A DNA stretch of 9,524 nucleotides from NCBI GenBank assembly GCA_038204465.1, contig JBBRCX010000142.1, forward strand, positions 1 to 9,524. Direction: 5' to 3'. This document shows positions 1 through 8,281 of this stretch, one piece after another; the first letter of the stretch is position 1, and each line of letters starts with the position of its first letter. The notes beneath the pieces are model-generated. The model saw only the letters and a program-made list of their open reading frames with translations, did not search any database and had not been told where the DNA came from. A program made the position numbers and the translations under genes. The stretch comes from JBBRCX01 sp038204465 (GTDB taxonomy: Bacteria; Planctomycetota; Phycisphaerae; Tepidisphaerales; Tepidisphaeraceae).

Positions 1-2145
<2,145 letters not shown>

Positions 2146-2157
2146 CGGTGCGATGGC

Positions 2158-2178
2158 TGCCGCAGGCTGCGGCATTTT
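2158..2178 (+). terminator. Terminator-like hairpin in the nuoL-nuoM gap
   Basis: A perfect 7-bp stem, TGCCGCA / TGCGGCA, with a GGC loop is followed directly by TTTT. It ends 4 bases before the nuoM ATG at 2183. It could be a weak attenuator that tunes subunit stoichiometry, or a structure that hides the nuoM ribosome binding region. The stem and T run are seen directly; the function is inferred. The T tract is short, so full termination is unlikely. Confidence 0.4.
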
Positions 2179-2182
2179 GAAC

Positions 2183-3775
2183 ATGGGTTACCTTCTTGTT
2201 TTGCTTCTGGCGGCGCCGCTGTTTGGGGCGGTCGTGTGCGCGCTGCTCCCTGATGCGCGGGCGGCGAAATCATGGGCGCTGCTGGTGAGCCTCGCGACCG
2301 CGCTGTTGGGGATCCTGCTGGCGGTGGAGTTTCACCGGCACGGCGAGCTGGAATTCATCGGCGCGCGATTCACGGCGTTGAACGGCAGCTTTCATCTGGG
2401 GATGGACGCGATCAGCTTGTGGCTGGTGCTGCTGACGGTGGGCTTGTCGCCGCTGGCGATCGCGTCGAGCTTCGAGAGCATTCGGGAGCGGCAGAAGGAG
2501 TATTACGCCTGGATGCTCGCGCTGATGGTGGCGATGCTCGGGGTGTTCATCGCCCGCGACGTGTTGCTGTTTTATGTTTTCTTCGAGCTGACGCTGATCC
2601 CGATGTTCTTCATCATCGGCATCTGGGGCGGGCCGGAGCGACGATATGCAGCCGCGAAGTTTTTCCTGTTCACGTTCGCCGGGTCGGTGTTCACGCTGGC
2701 CGCGGCGATCTATCTCGGGGTGCGCGCGGGGACGTTTGATTTGAAGCCGGTGGTGCAGTTTGCCCAGGCGAACCTGAGTGATCGCGAGCGGCTGTGGATC
2801 ATGCTGGGATTGCTGGCGGGGTTCGCGGTGAAGGTGCCGCTGTTCCCGGTGCACACCTGGCTGCCGCTGGCGCACACGGAAGCGCCGACGGCGGGCTCGG
2901 TGATCCTGGCGGGCGTGCTGCTGAAGCTTGGGACGTACGGGCTGCTGCGGCTGGCGGTGCCGATCGGGCTGGTGGATTCGATGGGGACGACGTTCCCAAT
3001 GCTGATTGCATGGATCGGGATCGTGTGCGTGATCGGGGTGATTTACGGCGCGCTGGTGGCGTGGGTGCAGGCGGACATCAAGAAGCTGGTGGCATACAGC
3101 TCGGTGTCGCACTTGGGCTTCTGCGTGCTGGGGCTGGTGGCGCTGAACGACATCGGAATGCAGGGGTCGGTGCTGTACATGGTCAACCACGGCATCTCGA
3201 CGGGTGCGATGTTCCTGGTGATCGGGATGATCTACGACCGGTATCACACGCGCGACATCAACGAGCTGTCGGGGCTGGCGAAGCGGATGCCGGTGCTGGC
3301 GTTTTTCTTTGTGCTGTTCATGCTCTCGAGCATTGGACTGCCGGGACTGAACGGATTTGCGAGCGAGTTTTTGACGATCCTGGGAGCGTTCACCTCGCCG
3401 CACCTGGGGATTCCGTTCGGGTCGCTGGCGGCGCTGGGAGTAATTCTCGGGGCGGTTTACATGCTGCATATGACGGCGCGGGTGATCTGGGGGCCGTTGA
3501 AGGTGCCTGCCGTGCGCGCTGCGACGCCGCACGGCGCGCATGATCGTGGGCCGGGCGATATCGGCAGGCGGGAGATTGCCATACTCGTGCCGCTGGCGCT
3601 GGCGGTGATTGTGCTGGGCGTGAAGCCGGGGCTGGTGACCGATTCACTCCTGGGTCCGATCGAAGCGATCCGCCGGCCGGTGCAGCAGCCGGTAGCGCGG
3701 GAGCGGCTGCGGGATGATGGATGGCGCGCGGTGGTTGAACGAGAGATTGGAGAGCGGGCGGCGGGTGAGTCTTAA
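2183..3775 (+). CDS. nuoM: NADH-quinone oxidoreductase subunit M
   Basis: This is an antiporter-like proton-pumping membrane subunit of complex I, 530 residues, normal for the family. I chose ATG 2183 because MGYLLVLLLAAPLFGAVVCA is a typical NuoM first helix. In-frame starts at 2132 (inside nuoL) and 2153 would add a non-hydrophobic leader encoded by the hairpin. No strong Shine-Dalgarno precedes 2183. Motifs are FYVFFELTLIPMFFIIGIWG with the conserved Glu135, FAVKVPLFPVHTWLPLAHTE with Lys217, a second Lys at 248 (AGVLLKLGTYGLLR), VQADIKKLVAYSSVSHLGF, and the GLPGLNGFASEFLTI helix. The C-terminal tail after about residue 500 is polar and charged. The gene sits between nuoL and nuoN in the standard order. 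Confidence 0.97.
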   Translation: MGYLLVLLLAAPLFGAVVCALLPDARAAKSWALLVSLATALLGILLAVEFHRHGELEFIGARFTALNGSFHLGMDAISLWLVLLTVGLSPLAIASSFESIRERQKEYYAWMLALMVAMLGVFIARDVLLFYVFFELTLIPMFFIIGIWGGPERRYAAAKFFLFTFAGSVFTLAAAIYLGVRAGTFDLKPVVQFAQANLSDRERLWIMLGLLAGFAVKVPLFPVHTWLPLAHTEAPTAGSVILAGVLLKLGTYGLLRLAVPIGLVDSMGTTFPMLIAWIGIVCVIGVIYGALVAWVQADIKKLVAYSSVSHLGFCVLGLVALNDIGMQGSVLYMVNHGISTGAMFLVIGMIYDRYHTRDINELSGLAKRMPVLAFFFVLFMLSSIGLPGLNGFASEFLTILGAFTSPHLGIPFGSLAALGVILGAVYMLHMTARVIWGPLKVPAVRAATPHGAHDRGPGDIGRREIAILVPLALAVIVLGVKPGLVTDSLLGPIEAIRRPVQQPVARERLRDDGWRAVVEREIGERAAGES

Positions 3776-3802
3776 TCGCCGCGCGGCGGGCGAACAACAA
3801 AT

Positions 3803-3826
3803 AGGAATGACCCAAGGAATGACCCC
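3803..3826. repeat. 12-bp tandem direct repeat, two copies
   Basis: AGGAATGACCCA is followed at once by AGGAATGACCCC, in the 113-bp gap between nuoM and nuoN. Eleven of twelve positions are identical. The element is too short to assign a role. It may be slippage or a protein or RNA binding site. No promoter with clear -35 and -10 boxes was recognised around it. Confidence 0.6.
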
Positions 3827-3888
3827 TTTGTGATCGGTTTTATCGCGCGTTGCGGATCGAATGAATCGAGAGCCGGGATTGCAAGGTT

Positions 3889-5688
3889 ATGGCTTCGCTT
3901 GCTCATGTCATGCTCCCTGAGCTCATCCTGATCGGGGTGGCGTGCCTGCTGTTTCTGCTGGGGGTTTCAGCGCGGGTGACGAGCCGGCGGCTGGCGCCGG
4001 TGCTGGCGCTGGCGGCGCTGGTTATCGTGTTCCTGATGACGCTCCGCGCGGTCGCTTCGGGGAGCGGCGTCGAGCAGGACGACTGGAACACGATTCGGCT
4101 TGGCGATTTTTCCCAGTACATCAAGCTGATTACCTCGGGGATCGGCATTCTGCTGGTGCTGCTGGCGTGGCCGACCAATGCGGACGCGACGGGATCGGCG
4201 TCGATGGATACCGGCCACGATACGGGCGAGTTTTTTGCGCTAATGCTGCTGTCGCTGTCGGGGGTGTTCATCGTTTCGAGCGCCAACGACATCATCCTGC
4301 TGTTTTTAGGCATCGAGCTGGCGAGCATCCCGACGTACATCATGGTCTCCATCTCCCGGCCGCTGGCGGTGGCGCAGGAGGCGGGGGTGAAGTATTTCTT
4401 CCTGGGGGCGATGGCGGGGGCGGTGATGTTGTTCGGGTTCAGCTACCTGTACGGCACGACGGGGGAGACCAAGCTGGATCGGATCGCACAGACGTTTCAT
4501 CCGCAATCGGCGCTGGTGACGCCAAGCGGCGCGGCGGGCGCGGGTGGAATGCGTGATTCGATTGAGACGACGCGGCCGGCAAGTGAGAACTGGCGCGAGC
4601 TATTGGTGGCGGACCCCGCGGGGGCGATGACGGAGTGGAAGATGCTGGCGGTGCTGATGCTGCTGGCGGGGTTCGCGTTCAAGATCGCGGCGGTGCCGCT
4701 GCACGCCTATGCGGGCGATGTGTATCAAGGGGCGGCCACGCCGGTGACGGCGTTTCTGGCGTTCGTGCCGAAGACGAGCGGGTTTGTGGCGATCATCAAG
4801 CTGCTGTCGGTGGTGGGGGGCGCGGGGTGGGAAGTGCCGCCGCAGGTGGTGAAGCTGCTGTGGGTGGTGGCAGTGCTGACGATGTCGTTTGGGAATGTGC
4901 TGGGGTTGCTGCAGTACAACGTGAAGCGAGTGCTGGCGTACAGCTCGATCGCGCACAGCGGATATATGCTGGTGGGGCTGACGGCGCTGGTGAGCGCGGC
5001 CGGGGCGAGCGCCCAGGACGCGCGGCGCGTGCAGGGGGAGGCGCTGCAGGGCGTGCTGTTTTATCTCGCGGCCTATGGGATCACGAACGCGGCGGCGTTT
5101 GGCGTACTGATGATGCTGCCATCGCGGGAAGCGCGATATGCGGCGGCGCCGGGGACGGCGACGCCCGGCGGGGCGGCGCGGGAATCAACGCGGCCGGCGA
5201 CGTCGGCGGAAACTTTCGAGGACCTTGCCGGACAGGGCCGCAGGCACGTGGGGCTCGGGCTGGCGATGGCGGTAAGCTGCTTCAGCCTGATCGGGCTGCC
5301 GCTCACGGTTGGGTTCCTGGGGAAATTCTTCCTGATCAAGCCGGCGCTGGACAGCAGGAGCTACTGGCTGGTCATCATCACGATGATCAACGCCGCGGTG
5401 TCGGCGGCCTACTACCTGCGGATCGTGGCGACGATGTTCCTGCGGACGGAATCGCAGGGAGCGCCGGGGACGGCAGCGCCGGGGGCGGCAAGGGCAGAGC
5501 CGGCGCGCATTTCATGGGCGGGCCCGGTGACGGTTGCGATCGTGTTGTCCGTCATTGGAACGCTGGCGTTTGGATTCATCCCCGCGGCGGCGAATCGGCT
5601 GTCGGAGCGCGCGGCGATTGCTTCGACGGCAGAGGGAATAGGTTCGCATGGGGCGGCGTCGTCGGGAGGCTTGGCGGTGCTGCCTTGA
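3889..5688 (+). CDS. nuoN: NADH-quinone oxidoreductase subunit N
   Basis: This is the third antiporter-like proton-pumping subunit of complex I. The ATG at 3889 gives MASLAHVMLPELILIGVACL, typical of NuoN beginnings; the preceding AAGG lies only two bases upstream, so the ribosome site is poor. Motifs are LLFLGIELASIPTYIMV with Glu143, AFKIAAVPLHAYAGDVYQGA with Lys265, FVPKTSGFVAIIKL with Lys295, NVKRVLAYSSIAHSGYMLVGL, and GLPLTVGFLGKFFL. At 599 residues it is longer than a usual NuoN of about 480. The excess lies in three Ala/Gly/Pro/Thr-rich stretches at about residues 205-240, 412-450 and 522-545, which fall between membrane helices. The third is encoded by a 15-bp tandem repeat. The gene lies 113 bp after nuoM, a looser spacing than nuoL-nuoM. 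It appears to be the last gene of the operon, since the next gene is convergent. Confidence 0.96.
   Translation: MASLAHVMLPELILIGVACLLFLLGVSARVTSRRLAPVLALAALVIVFLMTLRAVASGSGVEQDDWNTIRLGDFSQYIKLITSGIGILLVLLAWPTNADATGSASMDTGHDTGEFFALMLLSLSGVFIVSSANDIILLFLGIELASIPTYIMVSISRPLAVAQEAGVKYFFLGAMAGAVMLFGFSYLYGTTGETKLDRIAQTFHPQSALVTPSGAAGAGGMRDSIETTRPASENWRELLVADPAGAMTEWKMLAVLMLLAGFAFKIAAVPLHAYAGDVYQGAATPVTAFLAFVPKTSGFVAIIKLLSVVGGAGWEVPPQVVKLLWVVAVLTMSFGNVLGLLQYNVKRVLAYSSIAHSGYMLVGLTALVSAAGASAQDARRVQGEALQGVLFYLAAYGITNAAAFGVLMMLPSREARYAAAPGTATPGGAARESTRPATSAETFEDLAGQGRRHVGLGLAMAVSCFSLIGLPLTVGFLGKFFLIKPALDSRSYWLVIITMINAAVSAAYYLRIVATMFLRTESQGAPGTAAPGAARAEPARISWAGPVTVAIVLSVIGTLAFGFIPAAANRLSERAAIASTAEGIGSHGAASSGGLAVLP
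5461..5490 (+). repeat. 15-bp tandem repeat coding a NuoN linker
   Basis: Two adjacent units, GCGCCGGGGACGGCA and GCGCCGGGGGCGGCA, differ at one base and encode APGTA-APGAA in frame. The first 14 bases also occur exactly at 5146-5159, inside another linker of the same gene (APGTA again). The 15-base unit keeps the reading frame, so copy-number change would alter linker length without breaking NuoN. Confidence 0.75.
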
Positions 5689-5733
5689 GTCTGGAGGGTT
5701 CAGAATTGGTTGCGCAGGGGGTTGACGCGCTTT

Positions 5734-5746
5734 GTAGGTGACCTAC
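5734..5746. repeat. 13-bp palindrome
   Basis: GTAGGT-G-ACCTAC is a perfect inverted repeat centred on one base. This symmetry is typical of a protein-binding site rather than an RNA hairpin, but no promoter or regulator gene is near, so the role is unknown. Confidence 0.35.
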
Positions 5747-5838
5747 TTGCGGGGGCGATTCGGCGCGTTGGGGCATGAGGTCGCGGGTGTCCTGAGGCGA
5801 TCCGCTTCGGCTGAGATTGTTTTCTTTGAAACGCAAGC

Positions 5839-5858
5839 GTGGAGGGTGCTCCCTCCAC
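5839..5858. terminator. Possible hairpin terminator after nuoN
   Basis: An 8-bp perfect stem, GTGGAGGG / CCCTCCAC, has a TGCT loop and lies 150 bp after the nuoN stop. It lacks a T run on either side, so it is at best a non-canonical terminator or an mRNA 3'-end stabiliser. The left arm overlaps a smaller ACGC-AA-GCGT palindrome at 5831-5840, which could form an alternative fold. Confidence 0.35.
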
Positions 5859-5897
5859 ACCATCCAAAAGGCAGCTATGGCGAGAGGAAGCGGGCGA

Positions 5898-5912
5898 GGC
5901 AGCCGGCCTGCC
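5898..5912. repeat. Short inverted repeat GGCAG-CCGGC-CTGCC
   Basis: Five-base arms flank a five-base centre that is itself C/G rich. The structure is visible, but short enough to arise by chance in GC-rich DNA. It is listed because it is one of several such structures in this gene-free stretch. Confidence 0.25.
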
Positions 5913-5998
5913 ATGCTCGCGGAGTACCGCTGCGCGTGACATGCCGGCCGCGTCGCCCGACAGTTGCGTAAGCCTGCGCGGAGGAACTTCGTGCGGTG

Positions 5999-6038
5999 TG
6001 TTTGCCCGCTTCTGAAGGCGTGAAGAAGCGGGCAAACA
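5999..6038. terminator. Perfect 15-bp stem-loop between convergent genes
   Basis: The left arm TGTTTGCCCGCTTCT (5999-6013) and right arm AGAAGCGGGCAAACA (6024-6038) are perfect reverse complements around a 10-base loop. The stem lies 120 bases beyond the phyH stop on the minus strand and 310 bases beyond the nuoN stop on the plus strand. A bidirectional terminator or mRNA 3'-end barrier fits this convergent layout. Neither strand has a T run right after the stem, so a standard Rho-independent mechanism is not shown. Other options are a repeated intergenic element or a structured small RNA. Confidence 0.5.
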
Positions 6039-6158
6039 AAATGGTGAGGAGGCGGGTCGTTGTGTGAAAGCGGCTCATACAGGCAGTCGAGTTGAACGCT
6101 GCCGATGTCGGGCATGCGCTTTATTGGCTCATTGGGTTCCAGTTTCGTGCGCCACCGA

Positions 6159-6959
6159 TCATGACGGGTTCGGCTGAGCAGGGGGCGTGAGCGGGGGGAT
6201 GGGTTGGATGATTTGTTTTCGGGCGGGGGTGAGGCGGGAGAGGAGGTCGGGGGAGGGGGAGTACCCGTTGCGGGTGTTGGACCAGTGGGGGCCGTAGCGG
6301 TAGACGGTCATGCGGCGCTGGCCGGGGGCGATGCGTTCGGCGGAGCCATGGGCGAGGCAATCGACGAAGAGGAGGGCGTCGCCGGCCTTGACGTGGACCT
6401 CGATGGCGGCGGCGATGTTTTCCAATCCTTTTGCGCCACCTTCGGAGGGCGTCTGGAACTGGGGATGGCGGAGGTTGGACTTGTGGCTGGCGGGGATAAC
6501 CATGGTGGCGCCGTCGCCGGGCCCGACGTCGGTGAGGTAGAGGAGGACGTTGACCTGGCCGCAGCGGAAGGCGTTGTTGTGGAAACGGAACTGGGTGCGG
6601 ATGCGTCGGGTGTCTCCGCCGGAATGGAGATGGGTTGCCTGGCCGGGCCCGCGGACGTTGGCGAAGCACTCATCGATGAAGAGGCCATCATCGCCGCCGA
6701 CGTAGCGGTTGACGTGGGAAAGCCACGCGGGATGGTCGATCAATTCTTCGAACGGAGCGCCGGCTTCGATGACGTTCATGTAGTTGTGGCCGGAGGTGTT
6801 GGACTCGTTGTAGATCCGCCCGCGCCATTGGTTTGGTCCGAGGGGGAGGAGGGCGTCGATGGAGGCGTTGAGGCGCCGCACCAGATCGGCGGAGACGGCT
6901 TGGCGCAGGACCAGGTAGCCGTTGAGGTCGAAGAGGTAGTCGTCGAGGGGGGTTGGCAC
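6159..6959 (-). CDS. PhyH-family (phytanoyl-CoA dioxygenase-like) non-heme iron oxygenase
   Basis: This is a 266-residue protein of the PhyH branch of Fe(II)/2-oxoglutarate oxygenases; the substrate cannot be told from sequence. It starts at GTG 6959, supported by GGAG six bases upstream (complement of 6966-6969). The N-terminus reads LDDYLFDLNGYLVLRQAVS, the usual PhyH opening. The core has ATHLHSGGD (residues 108-116), then CGQVNVLLYLTDVGPGDGAT and IPASHKSN (156-162), typical of the family. His204 (CLAHGSAER) is followed 11 residues later by Arg215, fitting the distal metal His and the 2-oxoglutarate-binding Arg. The expected HxD acid is absent: His112 is followed by Ser-Gly. Asp116 lies four residues on and may or may not substitute. 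The C-terminal 20 residues are Pro-rich and probably disordered. It is convergent with nuoN and has no operon partner in the window. Confidence 0.88.
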   Translation of the reverse strand: MPTPLDDYLFDLNGYLVLRQAVSADLVRRLNASIDALLPLGPNQWRGRIYNESNTSGHNYMNVIEAGAPFEELIDHPAWLSHVNRYVGGDDGLFIDECFANVRGPGQATHLHSGGDTRRIRTQFRFHNNAFRCGQVNVLLYLTDVGPGDGATMVIPASHKSNLRHPQFQTPSEGGAKGLENIAAAIEVHVKAGDALLFVDCLAHGSAERIAPGQRRMTVYRYGPHWSNTRNGYSPSPDLLSRLTPARKQIIQPIPPLTPPAQPNPS

Positions 6960-7008
6960 GTGGGGCTCCGGTGTTGGGGGGAGAGGCCGGCGTTATCGGG
7001 CGGGGAAC

Positions 7009-7014
7009 ATTGTA
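7009..7014 (-). promoter_or_regulatory. Possible -10 box for the phyH-like gene
   Basis: On the minus strand this reads TACAAT, a good match to a sigma-70 -10 box, about 50 bases upstream of the GTG start. No convincing -35 box lies 16-18 bases further upstream, so the call rests on one hexamer and is tentative. Confidence 0.25.
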
Positions 7015-7040
7015 GCGCAGGCATCGGGTTCGGAATCGGC

Positions 7041-7277
7041 ATGGTGCTCGTCGTCTGGATCACCTATCAGAACCTCCACGTTTGGAGCGACGGCACGCGA
7101 CTGGCCCACCTCGGAGATTTCCTCATCCTAGCGCTGGCGGGCGGCTGTGTTTCAAGCGTGGTGCGAATCTCTAGCAATTGTGCCGGTTTTGCCGACAATC
7201 CGAAGGATGGCCAAGTCGGGAAAACGGAAACGGGCTGGCATAGAATCGCCCACCAGCGACTGCCTGTTGATTTGTGA
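7041..7277 (+). CDS. Possible small membrane protein or gene remnant
   Basis: From ATG 7041 a 78-codon frame begins with a hydrophobic stretch (MVLVVWITYQNLHVW), a short polar turn (SDGTRLAHLGD) and a second hydrophobic stretch (FLILALAGGC). This looks like two short membrane segments. After about residue 40 the composition becomes polar and unremarkable, and it overlaps the better-supported gene starting at 7207. No clear ribosome site precedes it. It may be the end of a decayed membrane-protein gene, a real small protein, or a chance reading. I do not recognise a family. Confidence 0.2.
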   Translation: MVLVVWITYQNLHVWSDGTRLAHLGDFLILALAGGCVSSVVRISSNCAGFADNPKDGQVGKTETGWHRIAHQRLPVDL

Positions 7278-7635
7278 CGATGTACTAATTAGCTCTAAGA
7301 ACAAGCACTTCTTGCAGGGAATTGTCGGGGCAATCGTCGTCCGCAAGCTGCCGGTAATCATCGGCGGACTAGTGGCTTACGTTCGGCTATCAAACGTTTA
7401 CCCGGCGCAGAAAGTAGCGCTGGCATTCGAGCGTGCAAGTACGGACGAAGAGATGTTCCGATTTGAAGCTGATCTACCGCAGCAAAGCGACCCAACGGGC
7501 GTCTACACGATTGTGCTGCCGATTTCTCCCTTTGAAGTGCGGGAATCGGGCAAGTATATTTTCAGCGCGAAGCACAACGGTATTCCGTTCGCACAGTCAC
7601 CGATTCTTATCCAAGGCCCGGAGGTTCAGGAGTGA
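7207..7635 (+). CDS. DUF6941-like beta-rich protein, first gene of overlapping cassette
   Basis: This 142-residue soluble protein has no signal peptide or membrane segment. I chose ATG 7207 because the lysine/arginine-rich start MAKSGKRKRAG leads directly into the conserved-looking part; a GTG at 7147 would add 20 residues without family character. Neither start has a good Shine-Dalgarno. The body alternates beta strands: CLLICDDVLIS, HFLQGIVGAIVV, GGLVAYVRLSN, KVALAFERA, TGVYTIVLPI, and SGKYIFSAKHNGIPFAQSP. The last resembles the closing strands of Ig-like beta-sandwiches. The pattern reminds me of DUF6941, small proteins of unknown function, but I cannot confirm that by search. Its TGA overlaps the next start by four bases (GTGA), so translation is probably coupled. 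Third codon positions are mixed, unlike the G-ending codons of the nuo genes. Confidence 0.75.
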   Translation: MAKSGKRKRAGIESPTSDCLLICDDVLISSKNKHFLQGIVGAIVVRKLPVIIGGLVAYVRLSNVYPAQKVALAFERASTDEEMFRFEADLPQQSDPTGVYTIVLPISPFEVRESGKYIFSAKHNGIPFAQSPILIQGPEVQE

Positions 7636-7844
7636 GCCGCACATCAAGCCATAGGCTCGAAGAGTCCCTGGTGGTGACACATTCGCCCAAGGCGGTTGTG
7701 CTGGAACCCAGCAACGTCAAGCGGGTCGTTTGTGACAACTACCCCGACACGAAGCTCTCGTACGCGCAGTTGTCGAGGCTGGCGGCATCACATCCGCCAC
7801 CGCAGAAGTGGTACGACGAGGACATCCCCGCACCAGAGAAATGA
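7632..7844 (+). CDS. 70-aa protein, possible antitoxin partner of the MazF-like gene
   Basis: This small hypothetical protein starts at GTG 7632 within the GTGA overlap with the previous gene. Its stop overlaps the following ATG as ATGA, so it sits tightly in a translationally coupled set. An internal GTG at 7671 is a possible alternative start. The first half (LVVTHSPKAVVLEPS) may form strands. The second half (LSYAQLSRLAASHPPPQKWYDEDIPAPEK, residues 42-70) is a short helix followed by a Pro-rich, acidic tail with W-Y-D-E-D. Antitoxins of MazF/PemK toxins are commonly small, encoded just upstream, and bind with acidic C-terminal tails, so an antitoxin role is reasonable. I see no clear DNA-binding fold. 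The function is inferred from position and tail composition only. Confidence 0.6.
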   Translation: MSRTSSHRLEESLVVTHSPKAVVLEPSNVKRVVCDNYPDTKLSYAQLSRLAASHPPPQKWYDEDIPAPEK

Positions 7845-8281
7845 TGGACGTCGAACGCGGCGCCATCATTTACGCAACTGTTGCCGATCCGCAGGGTAAC
7901 TTCAAAGATCGTCCACTGGTTGTCATAAAACTGGGCGAAAGCCATCGAGATCCTCTCGTTTGCTGCGCGGTCACTACTCGGGATGAAGACCCGAGGCCAC
8001 GTACCTACGTTCGCATCCCATGGTCATCTGACGGTACATCGCTCACCCGTCTCAAAGAGCCATCCTTTGCTGTTGCCGACTGGATCAGGCACGTGAAGAT
8101 ATCCAGCATCCGGCGCAGTGGCGGCCGCCTTGCTCCGAACTTATTCGCAGCTCTGATGAAGCGCATTGAGCAACTCGATGACGGGGACTGTACCCCACCT
8201 CGGCCACGATCTTCGCCGCCTGGCTTGCGTCCATCTCGGCATAAACGTCGGCGATCGCCGCGGAGCGGTGGCCCAGAATGA
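7841..8281 (+). CDS. MazF/PemK-like toxin-fold protein with chimeric C-terminus
   Basis: The ATG at 7841 overlaps the previous stop (ATGA). The ATG at 7844 is also possible, and one at 7808 lies inside the preceding gene and adds nothing family-like. Residues 5-112 follow the MazF/PemK layout: ERGAIIYATV, then FKDRPLVVIK with Arg24-Pro25, CCAVTTRDED with Thr45/46 where MazF has its conserved Ser/Thr, a VRIPW strand, and SFAVADWIRHVKISSI, matching the usual ALVDQIRTVDKSRL segment. The final helix is LFAALMKRIEQL. MazF relatives are usually sequence-specific endoribonucleases of about 110-120 residues; RGD is RGA here. After about residue 113 the protein turns into a basic, Pro/Arg-rich tail because the frame runs on through the antisense of an integrase remnant. 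The fold itself may be intact, so activity is possible but unproven. Confidence 0.65.
   Translation: MMDVERGAIIYATVADPQGNFKDRPLVVIKLGESHRDPLVCCAVTTRDEDPRPRTYVRIPWSSDGTSLTRLKEPSFAVADWIRHVKISSIRRSGGRLAPNLFAALMKRIEQLDDGDCTPPRPRSSPPGLRPSRHKRRRSPRSGGPE

Larger units (their letters stand above)
5689..6158. other. Non-coding gap between convergent nuoN and phyH
   Basis: I see no believable gene in these 470 bp. Short open frames exist (for example 5738-5971 on +), but they are Arg-rich, lack a ribosome site and resemble no family I know. No tRNA could be folded by eye. The stretch is rich in inverted repeats: a 13-bp palindrome at 5734-5746, a hairpin at 5839-5858, a 5-bp-arm repeat at 5898-5912, and a long perfect stem at 5999-6038. 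The last is listed separately. The gap may include transcription stop signals for both flanking genes. Confidence 0.6.

Noticed and set aside
2270..3541. Long minus-strand open frame opposite nuoM
   Set aside because: It has the same kind of antisense composition, fully overlaps NuoM, and shows no motifs.
4635..5741. Plus-strand open frame overlapping nuoN
   Set aside because: It is Gly/Ala/Arg-rich and out of frame with NuoN, whose motifs cover the same bases.
5738..5971. 77-codon frame in the nuoN-phyH gap
   Set aside because: It has no ribosome site and no family resemblance, and overlaps several inverted repeats.
5689..6158. tRNA or CRISPR array in the gap
   Set aside because: No cloverleaf with a GTTCRANNY loop was found, and the repeats are inverted rather than regularly spaced direct repeats.
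7178..7199. Promoter-like TTGTGC and GACAAT before the cassette
   Set aside because: The spacing between the boxes is only ten bases, too short for a sigma-70 promoter.
6204..7277. Long plus-strand open frame opposite the phyH gene
   Set aside because: It is Gly/Val/Asp/Glu-rich antisense of a recognisable PhyH protein. Only its last part beyond 7041 is kept, as a weak candidate.
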